Positions 35,015 through 43,579 of a DNA stretch of 64,000 nt are shown piece after piece. The first letter of the stretch is position 1. Each line of letters starts with the position of its first letter. Below the pieces are notes generated by a model. That model was not told where the DNA came from. It was given only the letters and a program-made list of their open reading frames with translations, and did no database searches. Source of the stretch: Pontibacter indicus (GTDB taxonomy: Bacteria; Bacteroidota; Bacteroidia; Cytophagales; Hymenobacteraceae); assembly GCF_900156345.1 (NCBI RefSeq), contig NZ_FTPP01000001.1, positions 1,736,001-1,800,000 of the forward strand, in the 5' to 3' direction. A program made the translations under genes and the position numbers.

Positions 35015-36034
35015 TTAGAGTTCGTTGTTTCGGAAAGCCGCCTTTTGCGTGCGCTCCGTCAGGCCCGACATGGAAAGCGGCGTTTCGCTCTCGTAGCCTT
35101 TCTTGGCCCGCTGCTCGCCAGTTGGGCCGGGTAGCATGCGGTTGAGCAGCTCAAAAATATCGGTCGTGGTTTCCGGGGAGATGCCGTGTACGAATGCACC
35201 GATCTTAGCAGGTATAGACGTCACCACTTCAGCATCCCCGTGGCGGCAAGCATCCAGGATAGACTTGGCAGAGCTTTCAGCGCTGATGGATGTCAGCGGG
35301 CTCGAGTCGACAATCTTGAACAAGGTATACTCCTCTTCATGCTGTCCCTTAACGTTGGCATGCCGTGGACTGCCGGTCTGCATCAGGCCCGGAGAGGCGC
35401 AGGTCACGGTGATATTATACTGCTTCAGCTCAGCGCGCAAACCTTCGGATAGACCCACCAAGGCAAACTTACTGGCACTATAAGGTACCAGGTGCGGAAC
35501 ACCTAGCTTTCCGCCAATGGAGGCGATGTTGAGGATGCGACCGCCGCCGCGGGCTTTCATGGAAGGCAATACGGCCAGCGTGGTATAGAGGGGTCCCCAA
35601 AAATGGGTCTGCATGGCCTCTTCGAAGTCTTTCACGGTCATCTCCTCCAGTGGACCCGCCGTGATGATGCCTGCATTGTTGATCAGCACATTGATCTGTC
35701 CGAATTCCTGCTGCACCCGCCCAATCATTTCCTCTACCTGCGCCTGCTGGGTCACGTCGCAGGGAAACACCATCACATCGGCACCATTGCCAGCCAGTTC
35801 CATGCGGGCGTCTTCGAGCTGCCTTTCATCGCGGGAGCATAGCACCAGCCGGGCGCCCTCATTGGCCAATTGGCGCGCCATCACGAAGCCCAGTCCGCGG
35901 GCGCCGCCCGTTATCAGCACTGTCTTGTTTCGGAAGCTATAGGCATTCAGTTTACGGTTGATGGCACGTGCCGCAAGCAAGGCGCCCGCTCCGGCGGCCA
36001 GCCACCACAGGTTTCTTCTCTGTTCTGATTTCAT
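35015..36034 (-). CDS. Membrane-anchored SDR-family oxidoreductase
   Basis: The 339-residue protein has an N-terminal hydrophobic anchor (about 10-23), then a classical SDR: the cofactor motif TGGARGLG, NNAG (in INNAGIITAG), catalytic Ser in NIASIGG and YSASK. This is an NAD(P)-dependent short-chain dehydrogenase. The extended, hydrophilic C-terminus (about 285-339) is unusual for the family. It is directly upstream of the Nudix gene and may share a transcript. Substrate unknown. Confidence 0.85.
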   Translation of the reverse strand: MKSEQRRNLWWLAAGAGALLAARAINRKLNAYSFRNKTVLITGGARGLGFVMARQLANEGARLVLCSRDERQLEDARMELAGNGADVMVFPCDVTQQAQVEEMIGRVQQEFGQINVLINNAGIITAGPLEEMTVKDFEEAMQTHFWGPLYTTLAVLPSMKARGGGRILNIASIGGKLGVPHLVPYSASKFALVGLSEGLRAELKQYNITVTCASPGLMQTGSPRHANVKGQHEEEYTLFKIVDSSPLTSISAESSAKSILDACRHGDAEVVTSIPAKIGAFVHGISPETTTDIFELLNRMLPGPTGEQRAKKGYESETPLSMSGLTERTQKAAFRNNEL

Positions 36035-36159
36035 AGTTTACACAGGTATAGCAGGTATAACCGGATGCAGCGTACAGGCAACTGTTCCGGTTATTGGGTC
36101 TACGGGAAGGAGTGCGGGCTGGGTTCGTAAACCGGTAAAGGACAGGTATAACGCGCCGC

Positions 36160-36933
36160 TTATTTCTTCTTCTTGAAAGGGCTCACCCCCTGTCGTTTGC
36201 TTGTGAACACTTCGTTTTTAGGCATCGGGGTATAGAGCAGCTTAACCGACACTGTCGCATAGTGATCTTTGGTGTTCTCTACGCGGGTAACATTATCGAG
36301 GTAATCAGTAGTGGTCAGGTGGTAGGTGGCCTCAGGCGCTACGCTGATCTGGTCGGAAAAGCGGAAGCGTATACCGCCGCCAAACGGAATAACTCCGGCA
36401 ATGGCCGGATAGGAGCGCAGACGGTCGTAGGTAATGTCAGAATTAGGAGCCCTGTTAGTGGGATAGGAACTGGGCGTGTAGTAAACGAAGCCTACGCCGC
36501 CTTTTACGAAAGGCACTGCAAAGCGCTTGCGCGTCGAGCGGTAGTTGTTGGATCCGGCGTAGCTGTCCATCAGGTTATACACCAGCATCCCGGACACCTC
36601 GATCACCCTCGACTCAAACGTGATATTGTCCTGAAAAGTCTTCTCGGAGGCACCCAGTTTAATGTACTCCACCTCGCCGCTGATGGACCAAAAGGGGTTA
36701 TACTTGAACAAGGCGCCAATGCCGAAGCCCGGGCCAATATCGTTGCAATCGTAGCTTCCGCAAATGTCGCTTTTCACAGCGGCCAGACCTGCGCTAGCTT
36801 GAATGACCAGACCACGCTCCGGGATCTTGCTCATACCCATACGGCGAATGGCATTATCCTGCGCCTGGGCGGTAGTGCAAACAGAAAGGGTGACCAAAAC
36901 TAATAGTAGTAGGAAGTATCTGCTCCTGTTCAT
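36160..36933 (-). CDS. Outer-membrane beta-barrel protein
   Basis: The 257 residues start with a signal peptide ending near AQAQ, followed by amphipathic strands (GLVIQASAGLAAVKS, FWSISGEVEYIKLG, FVKGGVGFVYY, GGGIRFRFS) and an end strand VKLLYT. It resembles DUF6089/OmpA-like barrels; no C-terminal peptidoglycan domain is present. The C-terminal tail is Lys-rich (PFKKKK), atypical for a barrel whose last strand normally ends in an aromatic residue. No neighbour suggests a specific role. Confidence 0.65.
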   Translation of the reverse strand: MNRSRYFLLLLVLVTLSVCTTAQAQDNAIRRMGMSKIPERGLVIQASAGLAAVKSDICGSYDCNDIGPGFGIGALFKYNPFWSISGEVEYIKLGASEKTFQDNITFESRVIEVSGMLVYNLMDSYAGSNNYRSTRKRFAVPFVKGGVGFVYYTPSSYPTNRAPNSDITYDRLRSYPAIAGVIPFGGGIRFRFSDQISVAPEATYHLTTTDYLDNVTRVENTKDHYATVSVKLLYTPMPKNEVFTSKRQGVSPFKKKK

Positions 36934-37131
36934 GCTTCAGACAGGTTTCTCTTTAGGGTTTGTGTGGTTGGCAGCCCAGGTATCGGAATGGCGGGCTTGC
37001 TCCCCTATCTACGCAAGGCCACCGGAAAGGATCATGAAAATTTATAAATACATTATAATATAGCCATGATAAGATAAACTTAGCTATACCATATTATAAT
37101 TTGGAATAGGCTCTGCTAACGGCAGTCGCTT

Positions 37132-38070
37132 TTAATAAGACTCAACGGCTGAGGCAGTTGCGCGCAAAGCAGGACGCTTCTTGTTCAGCAACTGCACAAA
37201 ATCGATTACGAGTGCGGCTGCATCCGGATAAAAAGTGGGGTTGATATTTTCGTACACATCCGTTGGTTTGTGGTAGTGCGGATGGTCTTCTACGCCGAAG
37301 TAAATGAAAGGGATCTGGCGCTTGTGGAACTGATAATGGTCTGACTGACGCGTCCAGTCATCTTTGCCCTGCTCAGGACGGTCGTGCCCTGTTAGCAGCC
37401 TGGCCTGCGGTCTTGGTTTGATCTGTTGCAGCAACGGCAACAGCACCGGATAGTGGTAAGCGCCGCTGGCATAGAGCTCCCCTTTGTCGTTTAGGCTGAG
37501 CATGTCCATGTTCACATTCAGCTGAATCAGGTCCAGTGCGAGCGGAGGGTTTTCGAGAAAGGCATTAGCGCCCTGCAAACCCAGCTCCTCACCGTCGAGC
37601 GCGGCAAAGACCAGGGTATAATAAGGTTTGTTCTTTTTGAAATAGGTTGCAGCGGCCAGCAGCGCGCCTACACCGGAGGCATTGTCGTCGGCGCCGTTAT
37701 AGATCTCGTCCTTTCGCACGCCTACGTGGTCGTAGTGCGCCGTCAGCACGATGGTTTTGTCTGTTTTGCCAGGTATAAAGCCGATCAGGTTGATGGCCTC
37801 TTCCACTACGATGCCCCTACTTTCGAGGCGGAAGGTATGGCGGTAGCTGTTGTTATAGGCTTGCAGCCCGATCTCGCTGAAACGCTTTTCAATGTACTCC
37901 TGCGCCATCCGGTTGCCCTCTGTGCCGCTCAGCCGGCCGGCCATCGAGTCGGCGGACAGCACCTTCACGTCGCGCAGCAGGGTCTGCGGATTGAGCACTG
38001 CTTTCTGAGCGAGTGCTGACAGCTGAAGAGTACAAATTAGTAAGAAGACAAAAGAGAGACGGCGTTTCAT
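37132..38070 (-). CDS. Secreted M28-family zinc aminopeptidase
   Basis: The 312 residues have a signal peptide (MKRRLSFVFLLICTLQLSALAQ) and M28 metal ligands: His in TAHYDHVG, bridging Asp in NGADDNASG, Glu pair in DGEELG, Asp in NVNMDML and His in HPHYHKPTD. It is a dizinc aminopeptidase of the family that includes glutaminyl cyclases and Aap-like peptidases. It is likely periplasmic or secreted. The gene stands alone. Confidence 0.9.
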   Translation of the reverse strand: MKRRLSFVFLLICTLQLSALAQKAVLNPQTLLRDVKVLSADSMAGRLSGTEGNRMAQEYIEKRFSEIGLQAYNNSYRHTFRLESRGIVVEEAINLIGFIPGKTDKTIVLTAHYDHVGVRKDEIYNGADDNASGVGALLAAATYFKKNKPYYTLVFAALDGEELGLQGANAFLENPPLALDLIQLNVNMDMLSLNDKGELYASGAYHYPVLLPLLQQIKPRPQARLLTGHDRPEQGKDDWTRQSDHYQFHKRQIPFIYFGVEDHPHYHKPTDVYENINPTFYPDAAALVIDFVQLLNKKRPALRATASAVESY

Positions 38071-38125
38071 AAGTTTTATTTTGAGCGAATTTACTACAAA
38101 ATCGCAAGCACGCCTTTACAAAAAA

Positions 38126-38332
38126 TTAGTTGTCCAGCACAGGCCAGGAAACCCAGCTTTTCTGACGTGCAGCAGGCTTCTTCTTGTCCGCCACACGACG
38201 CTCCACCTCCTGGGTATAGCTTCCGTCTTTCTCAAATACCTCGCCCTTCAGCACCCATCCAGTTTTCACGTAGTCCTGTACTCTGTATACAAGTGCCTTC
38301 AAGTCGTTTGCCACAATTACGTCGAATTCCAT
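38126..38332 (-). CDS. DUF1737-like small protein
   Basis: The 68-residue protein has the pattern MEFDVIVANDLKALVYRVQDYVKTGW, then LKGEVF and YTQEV, which resembles DUF1737 (a short V-NxLK...V-GW-GG pattern). The C-terminus is Lys-rich. Assignment is tentative; the function of DUF1737 is unknown. It starts 55 bases upstream of the M28 gene start and could be in one transcript with it. Confidence 0.5.
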   Translation of the reverse strand: MEFDVIVANDLKALVYRVQDYVKTGWVLKGEVFEKDGSYTQEVERRVADKKKPAARQKSWVSWPVLDN

Positions 38333-38491
38333 GTTCGTTCCTGTTTTTGGTCTTACAAATGGTTGTCAGATGTGATTTAAACAAGGAGCGTGCCACATAC
38401 GTTCATCAAATACAAATGTTACAATTATTTTAAAACAAATTACAGAACCCCTCTCAGATGCTCCCGGATGGCTTTTGAAGTCCTGAAAACA

Positions 38492-38521
38492 GAACGGGCC
38501 GATCTGCAGACCGGCCCGTTC
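38492..38521 (-). terminator. Terminator downstream of the LEA2-like lipoprotein gene
   Basis: GAACGGGCCG pairs with CGGCCCGTTC around a 10-nt loop; on the minus strand it is followed by TGTTTTC. Confidence 0.75.
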
Positions 38522-38551
38522 AGGTATAGCAACTAATTGTATTCTAGTTTT

Positions 38552-39145
38552 TTACATTTTCTTCACATCAATAAAGGCAGGTACCTCTACCGGCCCTACA
38601 GAGGTTTGGATGGTGGGTTTGATCTGCAGTAAAATATCCGGTCGGCTGCCCTTATCTTTCTCAGAAAACATCGTAACGAGCCGCAACAGGTTATTCAGTC
38701 CGGAGCTGCCGTTTTCCTCCGCCAGTTTAATGGGCGTGCGCACGTTGATGGTGTTCAGGCCATGTCGAAGTTCTACTGGTTCGTCCACGATGCCGCTCAG
38801 GGTTTGCTTGCCATCCAGCAGCAACTGCCACTTCAGTTTGGTCACCGTCATGCTGCGGTCCTGGTTACCCTCGCCCAGTTCCACGTTTAGCCCCAGGCTC
38901 GAGAAGGCGGACAGGTTATTGTCTGAGAAGGCTGAAAGCAGTAGGGCTGCCTCCGTAAAGGAAAAATCCTCAGGCCTTTTCTTGTTCAGCACATTCACGC
39001 CGTTCAGCTTCACTTCGTTTATACCTGACAGGCTATACTTTGCTTCCTTAAAAGCATCTACGTCGCTCTTAGTGCCGCACGAAAAGGCAAATAAGACGAT
39101 GCCCAGCAGTAGGGCGATATGTAAGAGATTTGTCTTTCTGATCAT
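38552..39145 (-). CDS. LEA type 2-like lipoprotein, paralogue A
   Basis: The 197 residues start with a lipoprotein signal (LGIVLFAFSC, Cys near 23) and a beta-sandwich-like domain: AFKEAKYSLSGINEVKLNGVNV, LGLNVELGEG, TVTKLKWQLLLDG, GIVDEPVELRHGLNTI and LLQIKPTIQTSVG. These match the LEA2/WHy (water stress) domain style. It closely resembles the lipoprotein at 41047, sharing the AFxEAKYSLxxVxxIKLNGxxV core, and both lie on the same strand with two unrelated genes between. It is likely outer-membrane anchored with unknown binding role. Confidence 0.65.
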   Translation of the reverse strand: MIRKTNLLHIALLLGIVLFAFSCGTKSDVDAFKEAKYSLSGINEVKLNGVNVLNKKRPEDFSFTEAALLLSAFSDNNLSAFSSLGLNVELGEGNQDRSMTVTKLKWQLLLDGKQTLSGIVDEPVELRHGLNTINVRTPIKLAEENGSSGLNNLLRLVTMFSEKDKGSRPDILLQIKPTIQTSVGPVEVPAFIDVKKM

Positions 39146-39159
39146 TTGTTTTGTGCTGC

Positions 39160-39879
39160 TCAGCGCTTGATTACCTTGCCTGAGCCTGAAATAGTTGAGT
39201 TAATATTGGGGCTACCCTGATAGTACACATTTCCGCTTCCGGAGATTGTAACAGCCAGCTCATTGGCCGCATGAACTTCCACATTGCCGGAGCCGCTCAG
39301 CGCCACGCCGGCGCTTTCGCTGCGCAGTCCAAAGGACTTTACGTTTCCGGAGCCGGTCAGGCTGATTTCCTGTCCGTCCGTCTCCCCTATCAGCTCGATG
39401 TTGCCAGAACCAGTCAGCCTGCTGTTGACTCTATCCGCCGATACGTTTATGCGGAGGGAGCCTGAGCCATCCAGCACAGCGCGGAAGTCGTTTGTCTCAA
39501 ACTCGTCCAGCAGCTCTATGCGACCAGACCCGATCATTTCGGCACTGTTCAACTCCTGCACGGTCATGTGTACCTCCATGGTTTTGTGGCTGCGCAGGCA
39601 CCTGTCGAAACTGAGATACCAGAGGCCATTCGAGACACTGGTGTTAATCGCGTCCAGCACATTCGGTTGCGCCCGCACCTCAATTCGCTGCGTAGCTCCC
39701 CTCCTAACAAACACGCGGGCATCCCCGTTCACGCGCAGTCCGCTGACCGCATCCAGGTTAAACTCCCGGGTCTCCACATCGCCCCTTCCCCGGATACAAT
39801 CCTCGTCATCGCAGGAAGAGAACAGCAGCACTGGCAGGAGCAGCAGGAGCACCCGACAGCCAAAGTTAATAGATTTCAT
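39160..39879 (-). CDS. GIN-domain (DUF2807) lipoprotein
   Basis: Met at 39879 (or 39891) gives about 239 residues with a lipobox (LLLPVLLFSSC). The rest is the head-GIN/DUF2807 domain, carrying seven GSG turns (GSGRIEL, GSGSLRI, GSGNIEL, GSGNVKS, GSGNVEV, GSGNVYY, GSGKVI) at roughly 17-26 residue spacing that would stack as a right-handed beta-solenoid. Such proteins are typical surface or periplasmic lipoproteins in Bacteroidota with no known enzymatic role. It overlaps no neighbour: 14 bases separate it from paralogue A on the same strand. Confidence 0.8.
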   Translation of the reverse strand: MKSINFGCRVLLLLLPVLLFSSCDDEDCIRGRGDVETREFNLDAVSGLRVNGDARVFVRRGATQRIEVRAQPNVLDAINTSVSNGLWYLSFDRCLRSHKTMEVHMTVQELNSAEMIGSGRIELLDEFETNDFRAVLDGSGSLRINVSADRVNSRLTGSGNIELIGETDGQEISLTGSGNVKSFGLRSESAGVALSGSGNVEVHAANELAVTISGSGNVYYQGSPNINSTISGSGKVIKR

Positions 39880-39983
39880 AGTTTTAGGCATCTTGGTTAC
39901 ACCGGCAAGTTAGCGAATCCTGCTACCGCTGCACAAAGCCGCCTGCGCTGTCTACTCAATAATTGGCCGCCATCACTAATTTT

Positions 39984-40895
39984 TTAGCTGAAATGCCCCA
40001 CTCGCTGGCCACGCTGGTTAACCAGCACGCCACTGTCTGTCACGAACAGGCCTTGCAGGTAATCGCTCTCGAAATAGAAAGGGTAGTCGCGGTTGTTGGT
40101 GCGGGCCAGTTTGCCGATGATGCGGGCACCGCGCTCGGTCATGTGTACCAGTTGCAATCTTGTGGTCAGGAAAAACTGCTCGTCGGGTGCATTGTTGAAC
40201 ACGACCCTCCGCAGCACTAGCCGGCTATCCAGCCCTTGCGATACGGTGTTGGCTCTGGCCGACGGTGGCTGTACTTGCTCTCTTGCCTGCTGTGGCGGCC
40301 GGCTTCTGGTTACTGCCGGCTGTTGCTGCTGTCCGTTTGCGCTGGCCAGCAGTTGGGCATCGGCATTGCCCCAGCCCCTGCTGATTGCCGCCAGCCGGTA
40401 GCTGCGCCCCGGGTGCGTGGCAGAGCTCCTTTCATCAGACAGCACCTGCATGGCAGCCTGCGCCTCCTCCAAACTTGCACCCATTTTGCGGAGCACGAAG
40501 CCCGAAAACTCGTCTGCCTCCAGTTCATCGGCATGGTTGCTTCCCTGCCGCGACAAGGTATGGCCGTTGAGGTGATGCCCGATTTCGTGGGCCAGGATGC
40601 TAACGCCGGCCCAGTCGGTGTGCACGGCGTTGTTGATGGCATCCAGAAAATGTTCGTTGTAAAGGATGTAGCGCTTGCCGTTGTGGATCACAGCAGCGGC
40701 GTTTTCGATGTTGGCGGAGCGCACCTCAAAGCGTGGCTTCAGTCCGATCACATCTATGATCTCAGTGATCACATCGCGGGGGGCCGCGTTGGCGGAGGTA
40801 TAAGGCTCGGGAGCTGGCAGCTGCTCGGCTAGCACCCCCAAGAAGGGCGACAGGGCCAATAGCAGGGCCAGGCTCGTTATCTTCAATCGGTTCAT
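39984..40895 (-). CDS. M48-type zinc metalloprotease, secreted
   Basis: Met at 40895 gives 303 residues with a signal peptide (MNRLKITSLALLLALSPFLGVLA). The zinc site is HEIGHHLNGH (His103, Glu104, His107) with the third ligand Glu126 in DELEADEF, the M48/Zn-dependent protease pattern. A Gln/Pro/Arg-rich linker (about 185-225) is followed by a C-terminal domain of beta strands (SRLVLRRVVF...) without known family. It is likely periplasmic; the distal domain may bind substrate. It lies between the two LEA2-like paralogues. Confidence 0.85.
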   Translation of the reverse strand: MNRLKITSLALLLALSPFLGVLAEQLPAPEPYTSANAAPRDVITEIIDVIGLKPRFEVRSANIENAAAVIHNGKRYILYNEHFLDAINNAVHTDWAGVSILAHEIGHHLNGHTLSRQGSNHADELEADEFSGFVLRKMGASLEEAQAAMQVLSDERSSATHPGRSYRLAAISRGWGNADAQLLASANGQQQQPAVTRSRPPQQAREQVQPPSARANTVSQGLDSRLVLRRVVFNNAPDEQFFLTTRLQLVHMTERGARIIGKLARTNNRDYPFYFESDYLQGLFVTDSGVLVNQRGQRVGHFS

Positions 40896-41046
40896 ATGTT
40901 TTCCCTTTCTGGTGATGGATAGACACAGCATATCCAAAACGAAAAATGCGTGGAGGCTGGTATAGCTTGCTATGCAACTACTTTGCCAGAATTACACTTC
41001 TAGTTTTTCCAGAGAGCTTATACCTGAGCGGAAGAAATCGACCGAG

Positions 41047-41661
41047 TTACTGTTTAAAGAAAGCGACCAGACTGCTTGGTTTACTGACCGTGATAAAGGC
41101 CGGTGACTCGATGTTCCCTACCGGTGTTTTGATAGTGGGCTTGATCTTGAGCGTCACGTGCTCCCTGATGTCCGTTCGCTGGCCCAGTAGGGTGATAAGG
41201 CGGGACAGGCCTGTGTACTTTGGCAGGTTTTCATGCGAGGGAAGCCCCACTGGTGTGGAGATCGGCAACGAATTCAGCCCTTCCTGCAGCACCATGGTTT
41301 CTTCGATGGTGCCTGTCAGCGCATCTTCGCCCTCCACTTCCAGCAGCCATTTCAGGCGCGTAATGGTCAGGTTTCGCTTTTCCTCGCTTTGCTCCTGCAG
41401 GGTGACGTGCAATGCCAGCGTAGCGCCTAGCTCCAGCGAGTTGCTGGTGACGGCTGTCAGCAGACTGTCGCGCTCCTCGTTCGAAAAGCCGCGCCGCTGC
41501 TGGATGCGTTCCTCTACATCAATTCCATTCAGTTTGATGTCCTTTACGCTCCGCAGGCTATACTTTGCTTCGGTAAACGCCTTGATATCCTGTGCCTGCC
41601 TGCAGGACAAACCAGCAACCAGCAGTATCAGGAGCAAAGCCACGTTAGATAGTCTCTTCAT
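41047..41661 (-). CDS. LEA type 2-like lipoprotein, paralogue B
   Basis: Met at 41661 gives 204 residues and a lipobox LVAGLSC (Cys near 19). The core parallels the 38552 protein: DIKAFTEAKYSLRSVKDIKLNGIDV, LALHVTLQEQ, LTITRLKWLLEVEG, GTIEETMVLQEGLNSL and LKIKPTIKTPVGNIESPAFI. The paralogues are diverged, so the duplication is not recent. Its own terminator reuses the octamer, with AAAGCAGGTAT pairing to ATACCTGCTTT just downstream. Confidence 0.65.
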   Translation of the reverse strand: MKRLSNVALLLILLVAGLSCRQAQDIKAFTEAKYSLRSVKDIKLNGIDVEERIQQRRGFSNEERDSLLTAVTSNSLELGATLALHVTLQEQSEEKRNLTITRLKWLLEVEGEDALTGTIEETMVLQEGLNSLPISTPVGLPSHENLPKYTGLSRLITLLGQRTDIREHVTLKIKPTIKTPVGNIESPAFITVSKPSSLVAFFKQ

Positions 41662-41736
41662 CTTCAGCAGATTATCATACATACTGATATGCAAATAACG
41701 CAATAGTTACTATATGCCGTTCAGGTGAGGCAAAAA

Positions 41737-41769
41737 AAAGCAGGTATAGTTAATCGCCATACCTGCTTT
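41737..41769 (-). terminator. Terminator whose stem incorporates the octamer
   Basis: AAAGCAGGTAT (41737-41747) pairs with ATACCTGCTTT (41759-41769), an 11-bp stem containing AGGTATA on one side. It lies 32 bases past the SRPBCC gene start; that gene is further left on the minus strand, so it can only serve transcripts entering from the right. Confidence 0.6.
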
Positions 41770-41802
41770 CGTTTATGTGACTTAACGCTGTTTACCTGCG
41801 CA

Positions 41803-42552
41803 TCAGGTAGCGCCGAGTGGCTGGTGGTGTTTGTGCTTCTCCTCGCCTGTCTCCATATAGCGCTTAAAGTAGCGTAGGTCTTTTTCTACCATGCTCTTCA
41901 GCATCGGGTTGAGCATTTTGGCGGCCAGCCCTCCCACAGAACCAACTGGCGGGCTATAGGAGATTACTGCCTGCACAATGGTGCCATGACCATCCGGCGA
42001 ATCCGAGAATCGTACCTCACCGGCATTGTCGATGTCGGAGTTAGGCAGGGAGCGCCAGGCGATCAGCTCGTTTTCTTTTTCGTGAATGATGTCCGCATCC
42101 CAGGAAATGGTGCCCATGCCGCCCGGAATTTTGGCTACCCAATGCGAGCGCTGCGGACCGTTGGACCGGACGCTTTCCAGGTGTTCCATAAATTTCGGTA
42201 GGTTCTCGAGCATACGCCAGAATTGGTATACCTCTGTGCGGGGCCGTTCCACGGTGATGGTCTTGATGATTTCCACTGAAATGTCCTCGTTCTCGGCCGT
42301 GTCACGGCCAATCATATTGTTCACGAAGCAGAAGCCCGTCATGCCCCTGAATATGAGCGCTCCCCCAGCCAGCGCGGTCAGCCAGCCAACAGTATCAGCC
42401 CGCCGCAGTCCGACCAGGGCCATTGCTGCGCCGCCTACGGCGGAGAGTACACGCTCCGGCCGCCCCACGTTGATATGGCTGGAGCCCGAGGCAGGCGGAA
42501 ATATATGCTCCGTTTGGAGCATCTTCGAATAATTGGGGTTGTATGTATCCAT
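41803..42552 (-). CDS. DUF2892 plus SRPBCC (polyketide cyclase-like) protein
   Basis: The 249 residues begin with two hydrophobic segments in a DUF2892-type YgaP-like region (about 33-85, RVLSAVGGAAMALVGLRR ... GMTGFCFVNNMIG). A SRPBCC/Bet v1-like domain follows (about 93-235: VEIIKTITVERPRTEVYQFWRMLENLPKFMEHLESV, MGTISWDADI, PDGHGTIVQAVISY). The fold binds hydrophobic ligands. The fusion of a short membrane part and SRPBCC occurs in stress-linked proteins in Bacteroidota. The C-terminus has a His-rich tail (KHKHHQPL). Confidence 0.75.
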   Translation of the reverse strand: MDTYNPNYSKMLQTEHIFPPASGSSHINVGRPERVLSAVGGAAMALVGLRRADTVGWLTALAGGALIFRGMTGFCFVNNMIGRDTAENEDISVEIIKTITVERPRTEVYQFWRMLENLPKFMEHLESVRSNGPQRSHWVAKIPGGMGTISWDADIIHEKENELIAWRSLPNSDIDNAGEVRFSDSPDGHGTIVQAVISYSPPVGSVGGLAAKMLNPMLKSMVEKDLRYFKRYMETGEEKHKHHQPLGAT

Positions 42553-42682
42553 AGCTTATTGGTTTTGTTCTATTTTGTATTAGTGGATACGTGGGTTGGT
42601 GCTATTATAGTTGCTGTGTGCAGTTTATATCTCCTTCTAATCAGGTATAAGCAAGCATCTCCGTTGGTAATCCTAAAAATAA

Positions 42683-42712
42683 AAGGGGCGGCCTCTAAAA
42701 GGCAGCCCCTTC
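42683..42712 (-). terminator. Terminator downstream of the PorT-like gene
   Basis: AAGGGGC and GCCCCTT frame an interior GGCCT/AGGC stem; on the minus strand the hairpin is followed by TTTTATTTTT. Confidence 0.75.
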
Positions 42713-42735
42713 ACAATATCTTAACAGTAGGATAA

Positions 42736-43374
42736 TTATTTCCCGAACAGATAAGCTACAGAAACTCCCAATACACGGTTTTTAGATTTGCTCTCACCTG
42801 ATTCTACTTCGTAAAGGTTAGTGAGGCCAAATCCGTAGCGCACATCCAGGTTAAGTGCTCCTGCACCAAGGCCATATGCTAAGCCTACGCCAAAGCTAGC
42901 GCCAAACTCCATTCTGTTGTCTTCGTCTTCAAACTCATAATCAGTGTTTACTTCGTTATCGCCAAACTTGATCGAAGATCTGCCACTAACCAGGTAGCCG
43001 GCTGTAGGACCGCCCGTTACGAAGCCCTTTACTTGCTCCGACCCAAAACTAACTTTTGCTAGCACCGGTACTTCGATGTAGTTACTTTTGCCCTTAATGT
43101 AAGCGTCGCTGTCACCCATTTTAAAACCCTTCTGTATAAAAAGGAGCTCTGGCTGAATTGACACTAATTCGCTTACAGTAAAGTTGGCCACTGCACCAAA
43201 CTGCAAACCAGGGTTATACTTTAATTCATCCTCCATCTCATCGTCCTCACCGTCCGATAGGCTAAGCTTTGAGAACGTAGCGCCCACACGTGGACCAAAT
43301 GAAACAGATTGTGCAATTGATGTAGATATCATACCTACAACAAACAGCAGAGAAAGCAAAAATTTGATTTTCAT
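42736..43374 (-). CDS. PorT-family outer-membrane beta-barrel protein
   Basis: Met at 43374 gives 212 residues with a signal peptide (MKIKFLLSLLFVVGMISTSIAQ). Strand motifs GPRVGATFSKL, IQPELLFIQKGF, NYIEVPVLAKVSFG and a final VSVAYLFGK strand define a PorT-type barrel like the one at 23701. Its loops are rich in Asp/Glu (DGEDDEMEDEL and YEFEDEDNRMEFG). The longer frame starting at 43446 has no signal peptide and is unlikely. It is monocistronic with its own terminator. Confidence 0.8.
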   Translation of the reverse strand: MKIKFLLSLLFVVGMISTSIAQSVSFGPRVGATFSKLSLSDGEDDEMEDELKYNPGLQFGAVANFTVSELVSIQPELLFIQKGFKMGDSDAYIKGKSNYIEVPVLAKVSFGSEQVKGFVTGGPTAGYLVSGRSSIKFGDNEVNTDYEFEDEDNRMEFGASFGVGLAYGLGAGALNLDVRYGFGLTNLYEVESGESKSKNRVLGVSVAYLFGK

Positions 43375-43528
43375 AAAAGTGGTTTGGTTAAAATATGCGC
43401 AAACCACACTATAAATATTCAATTTACAAAATATACCAGGAAACAATGTTTATCCACTGACTGCAACCCATTCAGTTCTTACTGGTTCTAGCTAGCTTTC
43501 AGATCGTCAAAAAGTGGCTCATACAAAA

Positions 43529-43557
43529 AAAAGCCCCGGCTGTTCGCCGGGGCTTTT
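43529..43557. terminator. Terminator after tex
   Basis: AAAAGCCCCGGC pairs with GCCGGGGCTTTT around a 5-nt loop TGTTC. It lies after tex (-) and opposite the PorT-like gene leader. Confidence 0.85.
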
Positions 43558-43578
43558 CTATACCTGAACCAGGTATAG
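43558..43578. repeat. Perfect 9-bp inverted octamer pair beside tex
   Basis: CTATACCTG-AAC-CAGGTATAG: a 9-bp stem with a 3-nt loop, abutting the tex stop codon (43580) and the preceding terminator. It is the cleanest example of the paired motif in the window. Confidence 0.8.
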
Positions 43579-43579
43579 C

